Both the position numbers and the translations under genes were made by a program. From JAXLYE01 sp046351595 (GTDB lineage: Bacteria > Myxococcota_A > Polyangia > Palsa-1104 > JAEUJZ01): 64,000 nt of DNA. The notes below the pieces were generated by a model that was not told the origin of the DNA, ran no database searches, and saw only the letters and a program-made list of their open reading frames with translations. The stretch spans positions 1,240,001 through 1,304,000 of the forward strand of contig JAXLYE010000002.1 of the NCBI GenBank assembly GCA_046351595.1, written 5' to 3'. Below are positions 9,322-20,621 of this stretch, piece by piece (position 1 is the stretch's first letter; the number at the start of each line of letters is the position of its first letter).

Positions 9322-11973
<2,652 letters not shown>

Positions 11974-11979
11974 CCTGGC

Positions 11980-11985
11980 ACTTTA
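11980..11985 (-). promoter_or_regulatory. -10-like hexamer for leaderless glgP
   Basis: On the minus strand, TAAAGT preceded by GG begins 12 nt before the glgP ATG. No -35 match is evident. Confidence 0.35.
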
Positions 11986-12113
11986 CCAAGGCCCAAGGGG
12001 GGCGCGCCGAGATCCTATGAAGATCCCCAGGTCCGCGGGCCGTCGGGGCGGCGCGGCGACGGGCGTCGGGGCGTCCCGAGCCAAGGACTCTCCCGGAGCC
12101 GTGTGTTCCCGAG

Positions 12114-12142
12114 AGGACAGGAGGCCGGGTCGCCTGTATAGA
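12114..12142 (+). promoter_or_regulatory. Promoter of the GT-C gene
   Basis: AGGACA (12114-12119) and TATAGA (12137-12142) are separated by 17 bp. The -10 begins 14 nt before the ATG, so the transcript may be leaderless. Confidence 0.4.
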
Positions 12143-12150
12143 ATGCGCCG

Positions 12151-13707
12151 ATGCGCCGCCCGCCCGACGAGGCCCCGGAACCACCCGGCCGCCTCGCGCA
12201 CGCCCTCGTCTTTGTCGCCGCCGTGCTGTGGCTGGCGCTCGTCCGCGGCTCGACGCTCGACGACCCGCACTACTGGGACGCCCTGGGCAGCTACAGCGAT
12301 CAGGTGCGGATCCTGTACTCGCGGGGTCTGGATCTGGCCGCGTATAAGGGGCTGCACTATGTGCGGCCGCCGCTGTTCACCGGGTTTCTGGCGCTGCTGC
12401 GCGCCGTCGGGCTGGGCGGGCGGCCGGTGCAGCGCTTCGTCATCTGGCTGCTCGGCGGCGTGCTGGTCGCCGCGACGTTCTCGATCGCGGCGTCGCTGCG
12501 CGGGCGCGCAGCGGGTCGCACGGCGTCCCGCCTCGGGCCGTACCTGACGCCGGTCAGCGCCGCGGTGCTGTGCGCGACCAACCCGCTGTTTCTGGCGGAG
12601 GCCGGGCTGGTGCAGGCGGACCTGCCGGTGACCGCGCTCATGGCGCTGGCCTGGGCGCTGCTGCTGCACGGCCGCACCACCGGCTTCGTGCTGAGCGCGA
12701 CCGCCGCGGTGCTGACCAAGGAGATCGCCTACTCGCTGAGCTTCCCGGCGCTCTTGCTGCTCGCCTGGCGCCACCGCACGCTGTGGCCAAAGGCGCTGCG
12801 CGCGCGCCTCGCCGCGGTCGTTCCGGACCACGGGGGCGAGGCGCTGCGCACGCGCCCGGCCCGGTGGTCGAAGCTGCCGCTCCTGCGCGCGCTGTCGCCG
12901 GGGCTCGTGCCCGGGCTGGTGCTGCTCGCCTGGGAGCTCGTGCACCGGCGCCTCGTTGGCCACATCCTGCACCCCGGCTATACGCAGATGCTGTCGGCCC
13001 GGCTCGGGGTGAGCGCGCTCGTCAACAACCTGACCGACGGCGGGCGGCCGGTGCTGTGGCTGCTCGCGCTGCTCACCCTGCGCGCGGCCTATCGCGAGCG
13101 CACCGCCGACGTGGCGCAGCGCCTGTACGTCACGCCCGCGGTCGTGATCAGCTTCGCCGCCGCGCTGACGCTGCCGCTGTTCTTCCCGGCGGCGCTGACG
13201 CGCTACATGATGCCGGCGCTGCCGCTGCTCTGCGCGCTCGCGGCGCAGGCGATCGCGCGCGCGGCGCGGCCGCTCCTTCTGACCGCGGTGCTCGGCGCGG
13301 CGTCGCTGGCCCTCGCCTGGCTCGGCAGCTGGCACGACGAGTCGGGCAACCACATCGACTGCGACCCGACCTACCGCAAGGAGCTCGCCGCGCAGGAGCA
13401 GGCCGCCCGCGCCCTCGCCGCCGCCGCGCCGCGCCGCGTGCTGTCGACGTTCCCGATGTACACGGTGCTCACCGCGCCGCCCGAGGACGGCTTCTTGAAC
13501 GCGCCGCTGCCCGCGGTGGTTGTATTCGGCGGCGAGCCGCTCGCGGAGCTCTGCCGCGCCGACTACCTTTTATGGACCAACCTCGGCGAGCCCGCCGACG
13601 CCGCGGTGGCGACGCTGGAGGCGGCGCACGCGCTCACGCCGTGGCGCGAGATCCGAAGCGGCAAGAGCCGCATCCGCATCTACCAGATCCGCTGCCCAAT
13701 CCGCTGA
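12151..13707 (+). CDS. GT-C-fold membrane glycosyltransferase-like protein
   Basis: A 518-residue polytopic membrane protein with about ten hydrophobic segments. After the first helix comes a loop with DDPHYWDALGSYSD, resembling the Asp-containing first loop of the PMT/ArnT superfamily (GT39/GT83-like). YVRPPLFTGFLALLRA is the typical start of the next helix. Such enzymes move sugars from polyprenyl phosphates on the outer membrane face. The donor and acceptor are unknown. It lies 46 bp upstream of dapA but is not functionally related to it in an obvious way. A second, shorter relative is encoded at 20.6 kb. Confidence 0.7.
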   Translation: MRRPPDEAPEPPGRLAHALVFVAAVLWLALVRGSTLDDPHYWDALGSYSDQVRILYSRGLDLAAYKGLHYVRPPLFTGFLALLRAVGLGGRPVQRFVIWLLGGVLVAATFSIAASLRGRAAGRTASRLGPYLTPVSAAVLCATNPLFLAEAGLVQADLPVTALMALAWALLLHGRTTGFVLSATAAVLTKEIAYSLSFPALLLLAWRHRTLWPKALRARLAAVVPDHGGEALRTRPARWSKLPLLRALSPGLVPGLVLLAWELVHRRLVGHILHPGYTQMLSARLGVSALVNNLTDGGRPVLWLLALLTLRAAYRERTADVAQRLYVTPAVVISFAAALTLPLFFPAALTRYMMPALPLLCALAAQAIARAARPLLLTAVLGAASLALAWLGSWHDESGNHIDCDPTYRKELAAQEQAARALAAAAPRRVLSTFPMYTVLTAPPEDGFLNAPLPAVVVFGGEPLAELCRADYLLWTNLGEPADAAVATLEAAHALTPWREIRSGKSRIRIYQIRCPIR

Positions 13708-13753
13708 CCGAGCTGCGGTTGCGCCCAACCCTCGAACGCGATAAGGAGTCCGC

Positions 13754-14707
13754 ATGTCTACGTCGATGCTGAGCCGGCCCTGGGCCGGGGTGTTCACGGC
13801 CCTGGTGACGCCGATGCTGGCCGCTGCGCCCGAGGCTGCGGGGCGCGACCGCGCGGCGGTGCCGGTGCCCGCGCCGGTGCCTGCAATCGATGAGGTGCGC
13901 CTGGCGGCGCTGGTCAACGCCCAGATCGCCGGCGGCGTCGACGGCCTGGTCGCCTGCGGCACCACCGGCGAGGCCGCGGCCATGACCCCGGCCGAGCAGG
14001 CCCGCGTCATCCGCGTCGTCGTCGAGGCGGCGGCCGGGCGCGTGCCGGTCCTGGCCGGCGTCGGCTCGCCCTCGACCGAGCAGTCGGTGGAGCTCGCGCG
14101 CGCCGCGATCGCGCAGGGCGCCGACGGCCTCTTGGCGGTGACGCCGTACTACAACCGGCCGCCGCAGGAGGGCCTGATCGCGCACTTTGGCAGCCTGGCG
14201 CGCCTGGGCCACCCGATCATGCTCTACAACGTGCCGGCGCGGACCGGCTGCGACCTTATGCCCGACACCGTTCTGCGGCTGTGCGAGCTGCCCGAGGTCG
14301 TGGCGCTGAAGGAGGCGACCGGCTCGGTGCTGCGGACGCAGCAGATCGTGCGCAAGGTCGGCGACCGGCTGGCCCTGTTCTCGGGCGAGGACGCCATCAA
14401 CTTCCCGCTGTACTGCGTCGGCGCGCGCGGCGCGGTGTCGGTGGTCAGCAACGTCGCGCCGGTGCTCATGGCCGCGACCTGGGACGCCTTCGCCGCCGGT
14501 GACCTGCACAAGGCGCGGCTGCTGCACGAGCTGCTCCTGCCGCTGGCCGAGGTGCTGTTCATCGAGCCGAACCCGATCCCGGCCAAGGCGGCGCTGGCGA
14601 TGCGCGGCCAGCTCGAGGACGCGCTGCGGCTGCCGCTTTTGCCGATGAGCGAGCTCGGGCGGGCGCGCCTGCGCGCCGTGCTCGGCGAGCTGGAGCTCCT
14701 GTCATGA
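13754..14707 (+). CDS. dapA: 4-hydroxy-tetrahydrodipicolinate synthase
   Basis: Condenses pyruvate with aspartate semialdehyde, the first committed step to diaminopimelate and lysine. The 317-residue TIM barrel has GTTGEA, the catalytic Tyr158 (LYNVPARTG) and the Schiff-base Lys186 (VALKEATGS). The 28-residue Tyr-Lys spacing equals that of E. coli. An Ala/Pro-rich insertion of about 25 residues follows the first beta strand and is unusual. AAGGAG precedes the ATG. The stop overlaps the dapB start (ATGA). Confidence 0.95.
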   Translation: MSTSMLSRPWAGVFTALVTPMLAAAPEAAGRDRAAVPVPAPVPAIDEVRLAALVNAQIAGGVDGLVACGTTGEAAAMTPAEQARVIRVVVEAAAGRVPVLAGVGSPSTEQSVELARAAIAQGADGLLAVTPYYNRPPQEGLIAHFGSLARLGHPIMLYNVPARTGCDLMPDTVLRLCELPEVVALKEATGSVLRTQQIVRKVGDRLALFSGEDAINFPLYCVGARGAVSVVSNVAPVLMAATWDAFAAGDLHKARLLHELLLPLAEVLFIEPNPIPAKAALAMRGQLEDALRLPLLPMSELGRARLRAVLGELELLS

Positions 14708-15582
14708 GCAGCGACCGCTCGGCCCCCTCGTCGCACACCGCGGGCCGCGAGGCGCCGGCGGCGCTGCGCATCGGCCTGTTCGGCGCGCTCGGGCGCATGG
14801 GCCAGATGCTGGTCCGCGCCATCGCCTCGCCGCCGGCCGAGGGCGCGGCCGAGCCGGTGCCCAAGGTGACCCTCGGCGCGGCGCTGGAGGGCCCCAACTG
14901 CGCCCACCTCATGCGCGACATCGGCATGCTGGTCGGCCTCGGCCCGATCGGCATCGACGTGCGCAGCGACCTCGGCGAGGCGCTGCTCGGCTGCGACGTG
15001 ATGATCGACTTCTCGACCGCGAGCGCGACGCCGCTCCTGGTGCCGGCCGCCGCCGCCGCCGGGGTGCCGCTGGTCATCGGCACGACCGGGCTCAGCCCCG
15101 AGACCCTGCACGCCATCGAGGAGGCGTCCGAGCGCGTGCCGATCGTGCGCTCGGCCAACATGTCGCCCGGCGTCACCGTGCTGCTCGGGCTGGTGCGGCA
15201 GGCGGCGGCGACGCTCGCGGACTACGACGTCGAGATCGTCGAGCTGCACCACAACCAGAAGCGCGACGCGCCCTCGGGCACGGCGCTCCTGCTCAGCCAG
15301 GCGGTGCAAGAGGGCCGCCACGGCACGAGCGAGCTGGTGCCGGGCCGCGAGGGCCAGGTCGGCCCGCGCCGCGCCTCGGAGCTCGGCCTGTTCGCGGTGC
15401 GCGGCGGCGACGTCGTCGGCGAGCACACCGTCTACCTGTTCGGCCCCGGCGAGCGCATCGAGCTCGTGCACCGCGCCTCCTCGCGCGAGGTCTTCGCAAA
15501 GGGCGCGCTGCGCGCCGCGCGCTGGGTCGCCGGCCGCCGCCCCGGCCTGTACACCATGGCCGACGTCGTGGGGCTGCGCTGA
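14704..15582 (+). CDS. dapB: 4-hydroxy-tetrahydrodipicolinate reductase
   Basis: Reduces the DapA product using NAD(P)H. The 292-residue protein has the nucleotide-binding GLFGALGRMGQ near the N-terminus and the catalytic HHNQKRDAPSGTAL (His182, Lys186). It is translationally coupled to dapA by an ATGA overlap, so the two consecutive pathway enzymes are made together. The N-terminal extension of about 20 residues lacks recognisable features. Confidence 0.95.
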   Translation: MSSDRSAPSSHTAGREAPAALRIGLFGALGRMGQMLVRAIASPPAEGAAEPVPKVTLGAALEGPNCAHLMRDIGMLVGLGPIGIDVRSDLGEALLGCDVMIDFSTASATPLLVPAAAAAGVPLVIGTTGLSPETLHAIEEASERVPIVRSANMSPGVTVLLGLVRQAAATLADYDVEIVELHHNQKRDAPSGTALLLSQAVQEGRHGTSELVPGREGQVGPRRASELGLFAVRGGDVVGEHTVYLFGPGERIELVHRASSREVFAKGALRAARWVAGRRPGLYTMADVVGLR

Positions 15583-15596
15583 GGGCCCAGGCGCGG

Positions 15597-15602
15597 TACG
15601 CT
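15597..15602 (+). promoter_or_regulatory. -10-like hexamer for a leaderless start
   Basis: TACGCT, preceded by GG, begins 12 nt before the ATG of the hotdog thioesterase, immediately after dapB. Confidence 0.35.
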
Positions 15603-15608
15603 CTCGAA

Positions 15609-16091
15609 ATGACCCCCGACGCCGCCGACCCTGTCGCCGCCCGCGACTTCAGCGCCGAGCTCAACGCAACGCTCGACGGCTGGAACGCGGCCATGGGCCT
15701 CCGCTTCGTCCGCGCCACGGTCGACGAGGTGGTCGCCGAGCTCGAGGTCGGCGCGGTGCACCGCCAGCCCTACGGCGTGGTCCACGGCGGTGTCTACGCC
15801 GGCATGATCGAGACCGTCAGCTCGGTCGGCGCCGCCCTCAACGCGCTGGCGCGCGGCCAGTCCACCGTGGGCCTGGAGAACAGCACCTCGTTCCTGCACG
15901 CGGTGCGCGAGGGCACCCTGCGCGCGACCGCGAGGCCGCTCGCCCGCGGCCGCCGCACCCACGTCTGGGAGGCGACGATCACCGACGCCAGCGGCCGCGC
16001 CGTGGCGAGCGGCCGGGTGCGCCTCCTTCAGCTCTCGCCCGACACCGCGCTGGCCGGCGAGGCGGTGCAGCTCAAGCCCGCGACCGGCTGA
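15609..16091 (+). CDS. PaaI-family hotdog thioesterase
   Basis: A 160-residue single hotdog domain. HRQPYGVVHGGVYAGMIETV is the conserved PaaI/MenI-type active-site helix with HGG. VGLENSTSFLHAVREGTLRA forms the later strands. It probably hydrolyses an aryl- or acyl-CoA; the substrate is not deducible. It lies 26 bp after dapB but has its own -10-like element. Downstream lies the 42-bp repeat array. Confidence 0.85.
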   Translation: MTPDAADPVAARDFSAELNATLDGWNAAMGLRFVRATVDEVVAELEVGAVHRQPYGVVHGGVYAGMIETVSSVGAALNALARGQSTVGLENSTSFLHAVREGTLRATARPLARGRRTHVWEATITDASGRAVASGRVRLLQLSPDTALAGEAVQLKPATG

Positions 16092-16110
16092 GAGGCCGCG
16101 GCGCGCGGGG

Positions 16111-16507
16111 CGGCGCGCGGTGTAAATCGCTCGCGATCCCGGGGGACGCGAGCTTCCAGCTCTGGAAGTCGACCGGGCAGGGCCCTGCGGACGACTTACA
16201 GGCCCGTAAATCGAGCGGGCCGGGCTCGCGGGACGACTTACAGGCCCAGAAATCGACTCGTGCGGGCTCGCCGGGCGACTTACAGGCCCGTAAATCGAGC
16301 GGACCGGGCTCGCGGGACGATTTACAGGCCCGTAAATCGAGCGGACCGGGCTCGCGGGACGATTTACGGGCCCGTGAGTCGGCTCGGCCGAGCTCGCGCG
16401 GAGATTTACAGCCCTGTAGCGGCCTCTCCCAGCGCTCGCCCGCCGACTGACGGCCCTGGAAGGTGGCTCCCCCGAGCTGCCGGGCGGGCTTCCGTCTCTG
16501 GAAGCCG
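16111..16507. repeat. Array of nine or ten 42-bp units with palindromic cores
   Basis: Core sequences recur at exactly 42-bp steps, beginning at 16153, 16195, 16237, 16279, 16321, 16363, 16405, 16447 and 16489. A decayed unit at 16111 keeps only GTAAATCG in phase. The best cores are CTTCCAGCTCTGGAAG, TTTACAGGCCCGTAAA, ACGGGCCCGT and TACAGCCCTGTA. Stems change between units yet stay paired. No indel breaks the period. The array fills the gap between the convergent hotdog thioesterase and asnB genes. A reading frame stays open through it because 42 is a multiple of 3, but I see no start or codon bias for a real protein. Confidence 0.9.
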
Positions 16508-16535
16508 CGATCCGTGGGCGTGCGCAGAGCTTCGC

Positions 16536-18455
16536 CTACAGGCCGTGCGCCTGCCGCCACAGCTCCAGCATCAGCAGCGTCCACAGCGGCTGGCGGTGGT
16601 CGGCGCGCTTTGTCGCGTGCTCCTCGACCAGGCGCTCGACCAGGGCGCGGCGGAAGCGGCCGGACGCGGCCAGGCTGCGCGGCCCGAGCAGCGCCTCGCG
16701 CAGAAGCGGCAAGAGCGGCCCGTGCAGCCACGCGCCGACCGGCATGCCGAAGCCCTTCTTGGGGCGGTGCACGATCTCGCGCGGCAGCAGCTTCTCGGCC
16801 ACGCGCTTGAGCAGGTACTTGCCGGTCAGCCCGCGCAGCTTGAGCCCGAGCGGCAGGCTGACCGCGAGCTCGACCACCGCGGTGTCGAGCAGCGGCGCCC
16901 GCACCTCGAGCGAGGCCGCCATGCTCGCGCGGTCGACCTTGGCCAGCACCGAGTGGCACATGTACAGCGCCAGGTCCTGCTGCAGCACGCGCTCGAGGTG
17001 GCTGCCCGTGGCCTCGGCGTAGCTTCGGCGCGCCGCGGCGTAGACGTCGGGCGCGACCGAAGCGCCGAGCAGCTCCGCGACGAGCGGCCGCGACAGGGCA
17101 CCGAGCCAGACGTAGTTGCGCTCGGCCGCATCCGCGTCGATGCCGGCGAGCAGCTTGCGCAGCTTGAAGTCGAGGCTGAAGTTGTCGTGCGAGGTCGGCA
17201 GCGCCCGAGCGAGCGCGCGCAGCAGAGCGACCAGCGCCGGGTGCCGGGGCAGGCGGCTCGTGTCGACGAGGCGGTGGGCCAGGTAGGTCGGGTAGCCGGC
17301 GAACAGCTCGTCGCCGCCGTCGCCGCCCAGGGCCACTGTGACGTGCCGGCGGGCGAAGCGCGACAAGAGGTACGTCGGCACGATCGAGGCGTCGGCCACC
17401 GGCTCGTCCCAGATCTCGCCGAGCTCCGACACGATGGCCTCGGCGGCATGGACCGACAGGCGCTCCTCGTGGTGGCGCGTGCCGAGGTGGCGGGCGACGC
17501 GGCGGGCGTGCGCGCTCTCGTCGAAGGACGGGTCGTCGAAGGCGATCGAGAAGGTCTCGATGCCCGCGCGCTCGCGCGCCGCCAGCGCCGCCACCGTCGA
17601 GGAGTCGACGCCGCCCGAGAGGAACACGCCGAGCGGCACGTCGGCCACCAGCCGCCGCCGCACCGCCTGCTGGAGCCGCGCCTCGAGCTCGCGCTCGGCC
17701 TCCTCGGCACAGAGCACCCGCGAGCCGGCGGGCGGCAGGTGGAAGTAGCGCCGCGTATCCTCTCGGCCGCCCGGGTGAAGGACCGTGCGCGTCGCCGGCT
17801 CGAGCTTGCGCACGCCCGCGAGCAGGCAGCGCGGCGCCACCACGTACTCCATCGCCAGGTACTCGGCGAGCGCCCCGTCATCGATCGCGCGCGGCGTCGA
17901 AGGGTCCGCGAGCAGCGCCGACAGCGTCGAGGCAAAGGCGATGCGGTCGCCGCGGCGGGCGAAGTACAGCGGCTTCTTGCCCAGCCGATCGCGCGCCAGA
18001 AGCAGCGTGCCGCGCTCCGGATCCCACAGCGCAAAGGCGAACATGCCGTCGATGTGCAGGGCGCAGTCCGGGCCGAAGGCGCGGTAGGCGTGCAGGATCA
18101 CCTCGGTGTCCGAGCGCGTGGTGAAGCGGTGGCCGCGCTCGATCAGGCGCTGGCGCAGCTCGGCGAAGTTGTAGATCTCGCCGTTGAAGACGATTGCGAT
18201 CGGGGCGGCGCTGCCCTCGGGCTCCGCCTCGAGCCGCATCGGCTGGTGGCCGCCCGCGAGGTCGAGGATCGAGAGCCGGCGGTGGCCGAGCACGGCGCGG
18301 CCGTCCGTATAGAAGCCTTCGTCGTCGGGGCCGCGGCGCCGCATGCGCGCGCACATGGCCCGGACCACGGCCTGGTCGTCTTCGTGCGCGGCCGTCTGAC
18401 CCTGCGCGCGCTCGCGCGGTCCGCCCAGGTCGACGACGCCGGCGATGCCGCACAT
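16536..18455 (-). CDS. asnB: Asparagine synthase (glutamine-hydrolysing)
   Basis: A 639-residue class II amidotransferase. Cys2 of MCGIAGVVDLGG is the glutaminase nucleophile, and the RGPDDEGFY and FNGEIYNF motifs complete that domain. The synthetase half has the ATP-binding SGGVDSS (about 279-285). It transfers amide nitrogen to aspartate or a related carboxylate. Its position 7 bp downstream of a polyprenyl-phosphate glycosyltransferase suggests that a role in amidating a surface sugar or polymer is as likely as free asparagine synthesis; this is inference. It ends facing the 42-bp array. Confidence 0.9.
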   Translation of the reverse strand: MCGIAGVVDLGGPRERAQGQTAAHEDDQAVVRAMCARMRRRGPDDEGFYTDGRAVLGHRRLSILDLAGGHQPMRLEAEPEGSAAPIAIVFNGEIYNFAELRQRLIERGHRFTTRSDTEVILHAYRAFGPDCALHIDGMFAFALWDPERGTLLLARDRLGKKPLYFARRGDRIAFASTLSALLADPSTPRAIDDGALAEYLAMEYVVAPRCLLAGVRKLEPATRTVLHPGGREDTRRYFHLPPAGSRVLCAEEAERELEARLQQAVRRRLVADVPLGVFLSGGVDSSTVAALAARERAGIETFSIAFDDPSFDESAHARRVARHLGTRHHEERLSVHAAEAIVSELGEIWDEPVADASIVPTYLLSRFARRHVTVALGGDGGDELFAGYPTYLAHRLVDTSRLPRHPALVALLRALARALPTSHDNFSLDFKLRKLLAGIDADAAERNYVWLGALSRPLVAELLGASVAPDVYAAARRSYAEATGSHLERVLQQDLALYMCHSVLAKVDRASMAASLEVRAPLLDTAVVELAVSLPLGLKLRGLTGKYLLKRVAEKLLPREIVHRPKKGFGMPVGAWLHGPLLPLLREALLGPRSLAASGRFRRALVERLVEEHATKRADHRQPLWTLLMLELWRQAHGL

Positions 18456-18462
18456 GGCGGGC

Positions 18463-19452
18463 CTAGGCCGCCGTCCGCGGCACGAGCGCGTCGCCGTTCT
18501 CGTAGACCTCGCGCAGGCGGTAGGTCGAGGCGTGCCGCGACTCGTAGTAGGTGCGCATCGTCATCTCGGCCAGAAGGCCCATGAGGACCGACAGGCAGCC
18601 GATCAAGAAGAACATGATGCACAAGAGCGGCAGCGGCGTCTCGACGAAGGTCTTCCCGCCGAAGAACTTGTAGTAGAGCATCGCCACGAAGAACAGCATC
18701 GAGGCGGCGATCGACAAGAGCCCGAACTTGCCGAAGACGTGCATCGGCTTGGTGCCGTACTTCCACAGAAACTGCACCAGCAGCACGTCGAGCAGCACGT
18801 TGGGCACGCGGCCCAGGCCATACTTCGTCTTGCCGCGCGTGCGCGGGTGGTGGCGGACCACCAGCTCGGAGTAGCGCGCGCCCTGCTGCACCGCGTAGAT
18901 CGGGATGAAGCGGTGCATCTCGCCGTACAGGTGCACGCCCTCGAGCACGTGGCGCCGGTAGGCCTTGAGCGTGCAGCCATAGTCGTGCAGGTGCACGCCC
19001 GAGATCTTCGAGATCATGGCGTTGGCCACCCACGAGGGGATCTTGCGCGTGACGAAGGTGTCCTTGCGGTCGCGCCGCCAGCCGCTGACCAGGTCATAGC
19101 CCTCGTCGAGCTTGGCCAAAAGCAGCGGGATGTCGGCGGGGTCGTTCTGCAGGTCCGCGTCCATCGGGATGATGACGTCGCCGCGCGCCGCGTCGAAGCC
19201 GGCGGCCATGGCCGCGGTCTGGCCGAAGTTTCTGGCGAAGCGCAGGACGCGCAGGTACGGCCGCTCACGCGTCGCCTCGCGCAGAAGGGCCGGCGAGCGG
19301 TCCTTGCTGCCGTCGTCGACGATGATCACCTCGGCGGGGCGCCCGCGCTGGGCGAGGTCGGCGACCGCCGCGTCGAGCCGGGGCAGGAGCTCGGGGAGCG
19401 ACTCCTCCTCGTTCATGCAGGGGATGACGATGCTGATCGCGGGCGACGACAC
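18463..19452 (-). CDS. Family 2 glycosyltransferase, DPM1/GtrB/ArnC-like
   Basis: A 329-residue GT-A enzyme with VDDGS (about 45-49) and the metal-binding DAD (98-100). QNDPADIPLL and GWRRDRKD are typical of polyprenyl-phosphate sugar transferases. Two C-terminal transmembrane helices (about 245-310) place it in the inner membrane. It likely loads a sugar onto undecaprenyl phosphate on the cytoplasmic side, supplying GT-C enzymes such as those encoded nearby. The GTG start has no Shine-Dalgarno, but a TACCCA hexamer lies 12 nt upstream. It is the first gene of an operon with asnB. Confidence 0.88.
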   Translation of the reverse strand: MSSPAISIVIPCMNEEESLPELLPRLDAAVADLAQRGRPAEVIIVDDGSKDRSPALLREATRERPYLRVLRFARNFGQTAAMAAGFDAARGDVIIPMDADLQNDPADIPLLLAKLDEGYDLVSGWRRDRKDTFVTRKIPSWVANAMISKISGVHLHDYGCTLKAYRRHVLEGVHLYGEMHRFIPIYAVQQGARYSELVVRHHPRTRGKTKYGLGRVPNVLLDVLLVQFLWKYGTKPMHVFGKFGLLSIAASMLFFVAMLYYKFFGGKTFVETPLPLLCIMFFLIGCLSVLMGLLAEMTMRTYYESRHASTYRLREVYENGDALVPRTAA

Positions 19453-19458
19453 AGGTCA

Positions 19459-19464
19459 TGGGTA
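19459..19464 (-). promoter_or_regulatory. -10-like hexamer for a leaderless GTG start
   Basis: On the minus strand, TACCCA preceded by GG begins 12 nt before the glycosyltransferase GTG. Confidence 0.3.
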
Positions 19465-19584
19465 CCACAGATGGTCGCCGCGCAGCGACCAGGTTCTGCC
19501 TGGCGGAGGCGCGCTTGACTTTCCCGCCGGGGACGAAAAAGCTGCGCGGGCAGCCCGGCCGAGCTGGCTCACAAAGGAGCGCCC

Positions 19585-20538
19585 ATGAACCCGTCGCCTG
19601 CCGCCCCAAGTACCGCCCCTGCACCCGCGCCCGCGGCGCCCGTGTCGCCGTCGCCCGCGCCGCACAGAGGCTCGCGGTCCGGCTCCCGTGTGCGCGCCGC
19701 CGTCTGGTCCGGGCTGGTCGGGCTGGGCCTGGCGGCGGGCCTGTTCGGCAGCGGCTGCAGCGCCGGCCGGGACCTGGATGTCGGGCCCGTGCTCGACCTC
19801 AGCGTGCCGCCGGACCTGCGGCGACAAAGCCCGCCGGACCTGCGGCCGCCGCTCGACATGACCGCGCCCGACGTGCACGTCGTCATCACCGCCGACAACG
19901 CCTACGCCTTCGGCTGGGGCGACGTCAGCCGCGTCACCAAGCTGAGCGGGCGGCCGATGACGCAGCTCGCGGCCGACATCTTCAACTGCCCGATCGGCCT
20001 CGGTCCCGAGGAGTACGACATCCCCGCGGCCGAGGCGCCCGAGACCTCGTACCTGTACGTCGTCGCCTGGGCCGACGACGCGACGACGCAGGGGCTGATC
20101 GGCCAGTTCGACCGCGGCGGCGTCCCGATCTACACCGGCCACGGCGACTGGGAGGTCTGCGCGACCGGCATGGCCTATGACACCGGCCCGGCCGGCGGCG
20201 GCCCGACGCTCGACGTCGTCAACCAGGAGATCGCGCGCTGCACCGCCGGCAGCGGCAGCCCGACGCAGACCAGCGCCGGCTGGGTGGGCCAAAAGGGCGC
20301 GATCACGCCGGGCGCCATCGGCGCGCTCGCCGTCGGCGAGGACAACAGCGTGCAGGGCGGCGACTTCCCGATCGTCTGCCAGCGCGACGCCACCGGCAAG
20401 CGCGGCGTCGATGCCGACGCCCGCTGGATCTGGTACAGCCCCGACGGCAAGAGCCCGTTCCGCTACGCCGGCGGCCGCAACCCGACCCGCGCGTTCCTGA
20501 TCTTCCGCCTGCCGAGCAAGGTGATCGTCATCGGTTAG
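19585..20538 (+). CDS. Lipoprotein of unknown function
   Basis: A 317-residue exported protein with AAGGAG ahead of the ATG. A Pro/Ala-rich, Arg-containing N-region precedes a hydrophobic core and the lipobox-like LFGSGC (Cys58). An Asp/Leu/Pro linker follows (DLSVPPDLRRQSPPDLRPP), typical of myxobacterial lipoproteins. The mature domain (about 95-317) contains VVITADNAYAFGWGD, reminiscent of beta-sandwich carbohydrate-binding folds, and four or more Cys residues. I do not recognise a family. The divergent glycosyltransferase may be unrelated. Confidence 0.7.
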   Translation: MNPSPAAPSTAPAPAPAAPVSPSPAPHRGSRSGSRVRAAVWSGLVGLGLAAGLFGSGCSAGRDLDVGPVLDLSVPPDLRRQSPPDLRPPLDMTAPDVHVVITADNAYAFGWGDVSRVTKLSGRPMTQLAADIFNCPIGLGPEEYDIPAAEAPETSYLYVVAWADDATTQGLIGQFDRGGVPIYTGHGDWEVCATGMAYDTGPAGGGPTLDVVNQEIARCTAGSGSPTQTSAGWVGQKGAITPGAIGALAVGEDNSVQGGDFPIVCQRDATGKRGVDADARWIWYSPDGKSPFRYAGGRNPTRAFLIFRLPSKVIVIG

Positions 20539-20610
20539 TCGGGGCGGGCCGGCTCCCGCCGGGTCGGGCGCGATTGCGCCGGCGGATTGCGCCGACGGAT
20601 CGGGGCGTGG

Positions 20611-20616
20611 TATGCG
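20611..20616 (+). promoter_or_regulatory. -10-like hexamer near a start codon
   Basis: TATGCG, preceded by GG, begins 11 nt before the ATG at 20622. TTGCGC lies 18 bp further upstream as a weak -35. Confidence 0.3.
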
Positions 20617-20621
20617 GGCGC

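Noticed and set aside
16111..16507. CRISPR array
   Set aside because: Units are contiguous and imperfect, with no unique spacers, and no cas genes are nearby.
16072..16959. A minus-strand frame translating the 42-bp array as a 14-residue repeat protein
   Set aside because: It begins as a shadow of asnB, has no ribosome binding site, and stays open simply because 42 is a multiple of 3. The palindromic covariation is better explained at DNA or RNA level.
16260..18584. A 774-codon plus-strand frame over the repeat array and antisense to asnB
   Set aside because: asnB on the other strand is a clear enzyme with intact motifs. The antisense translation has no recognisable domain.
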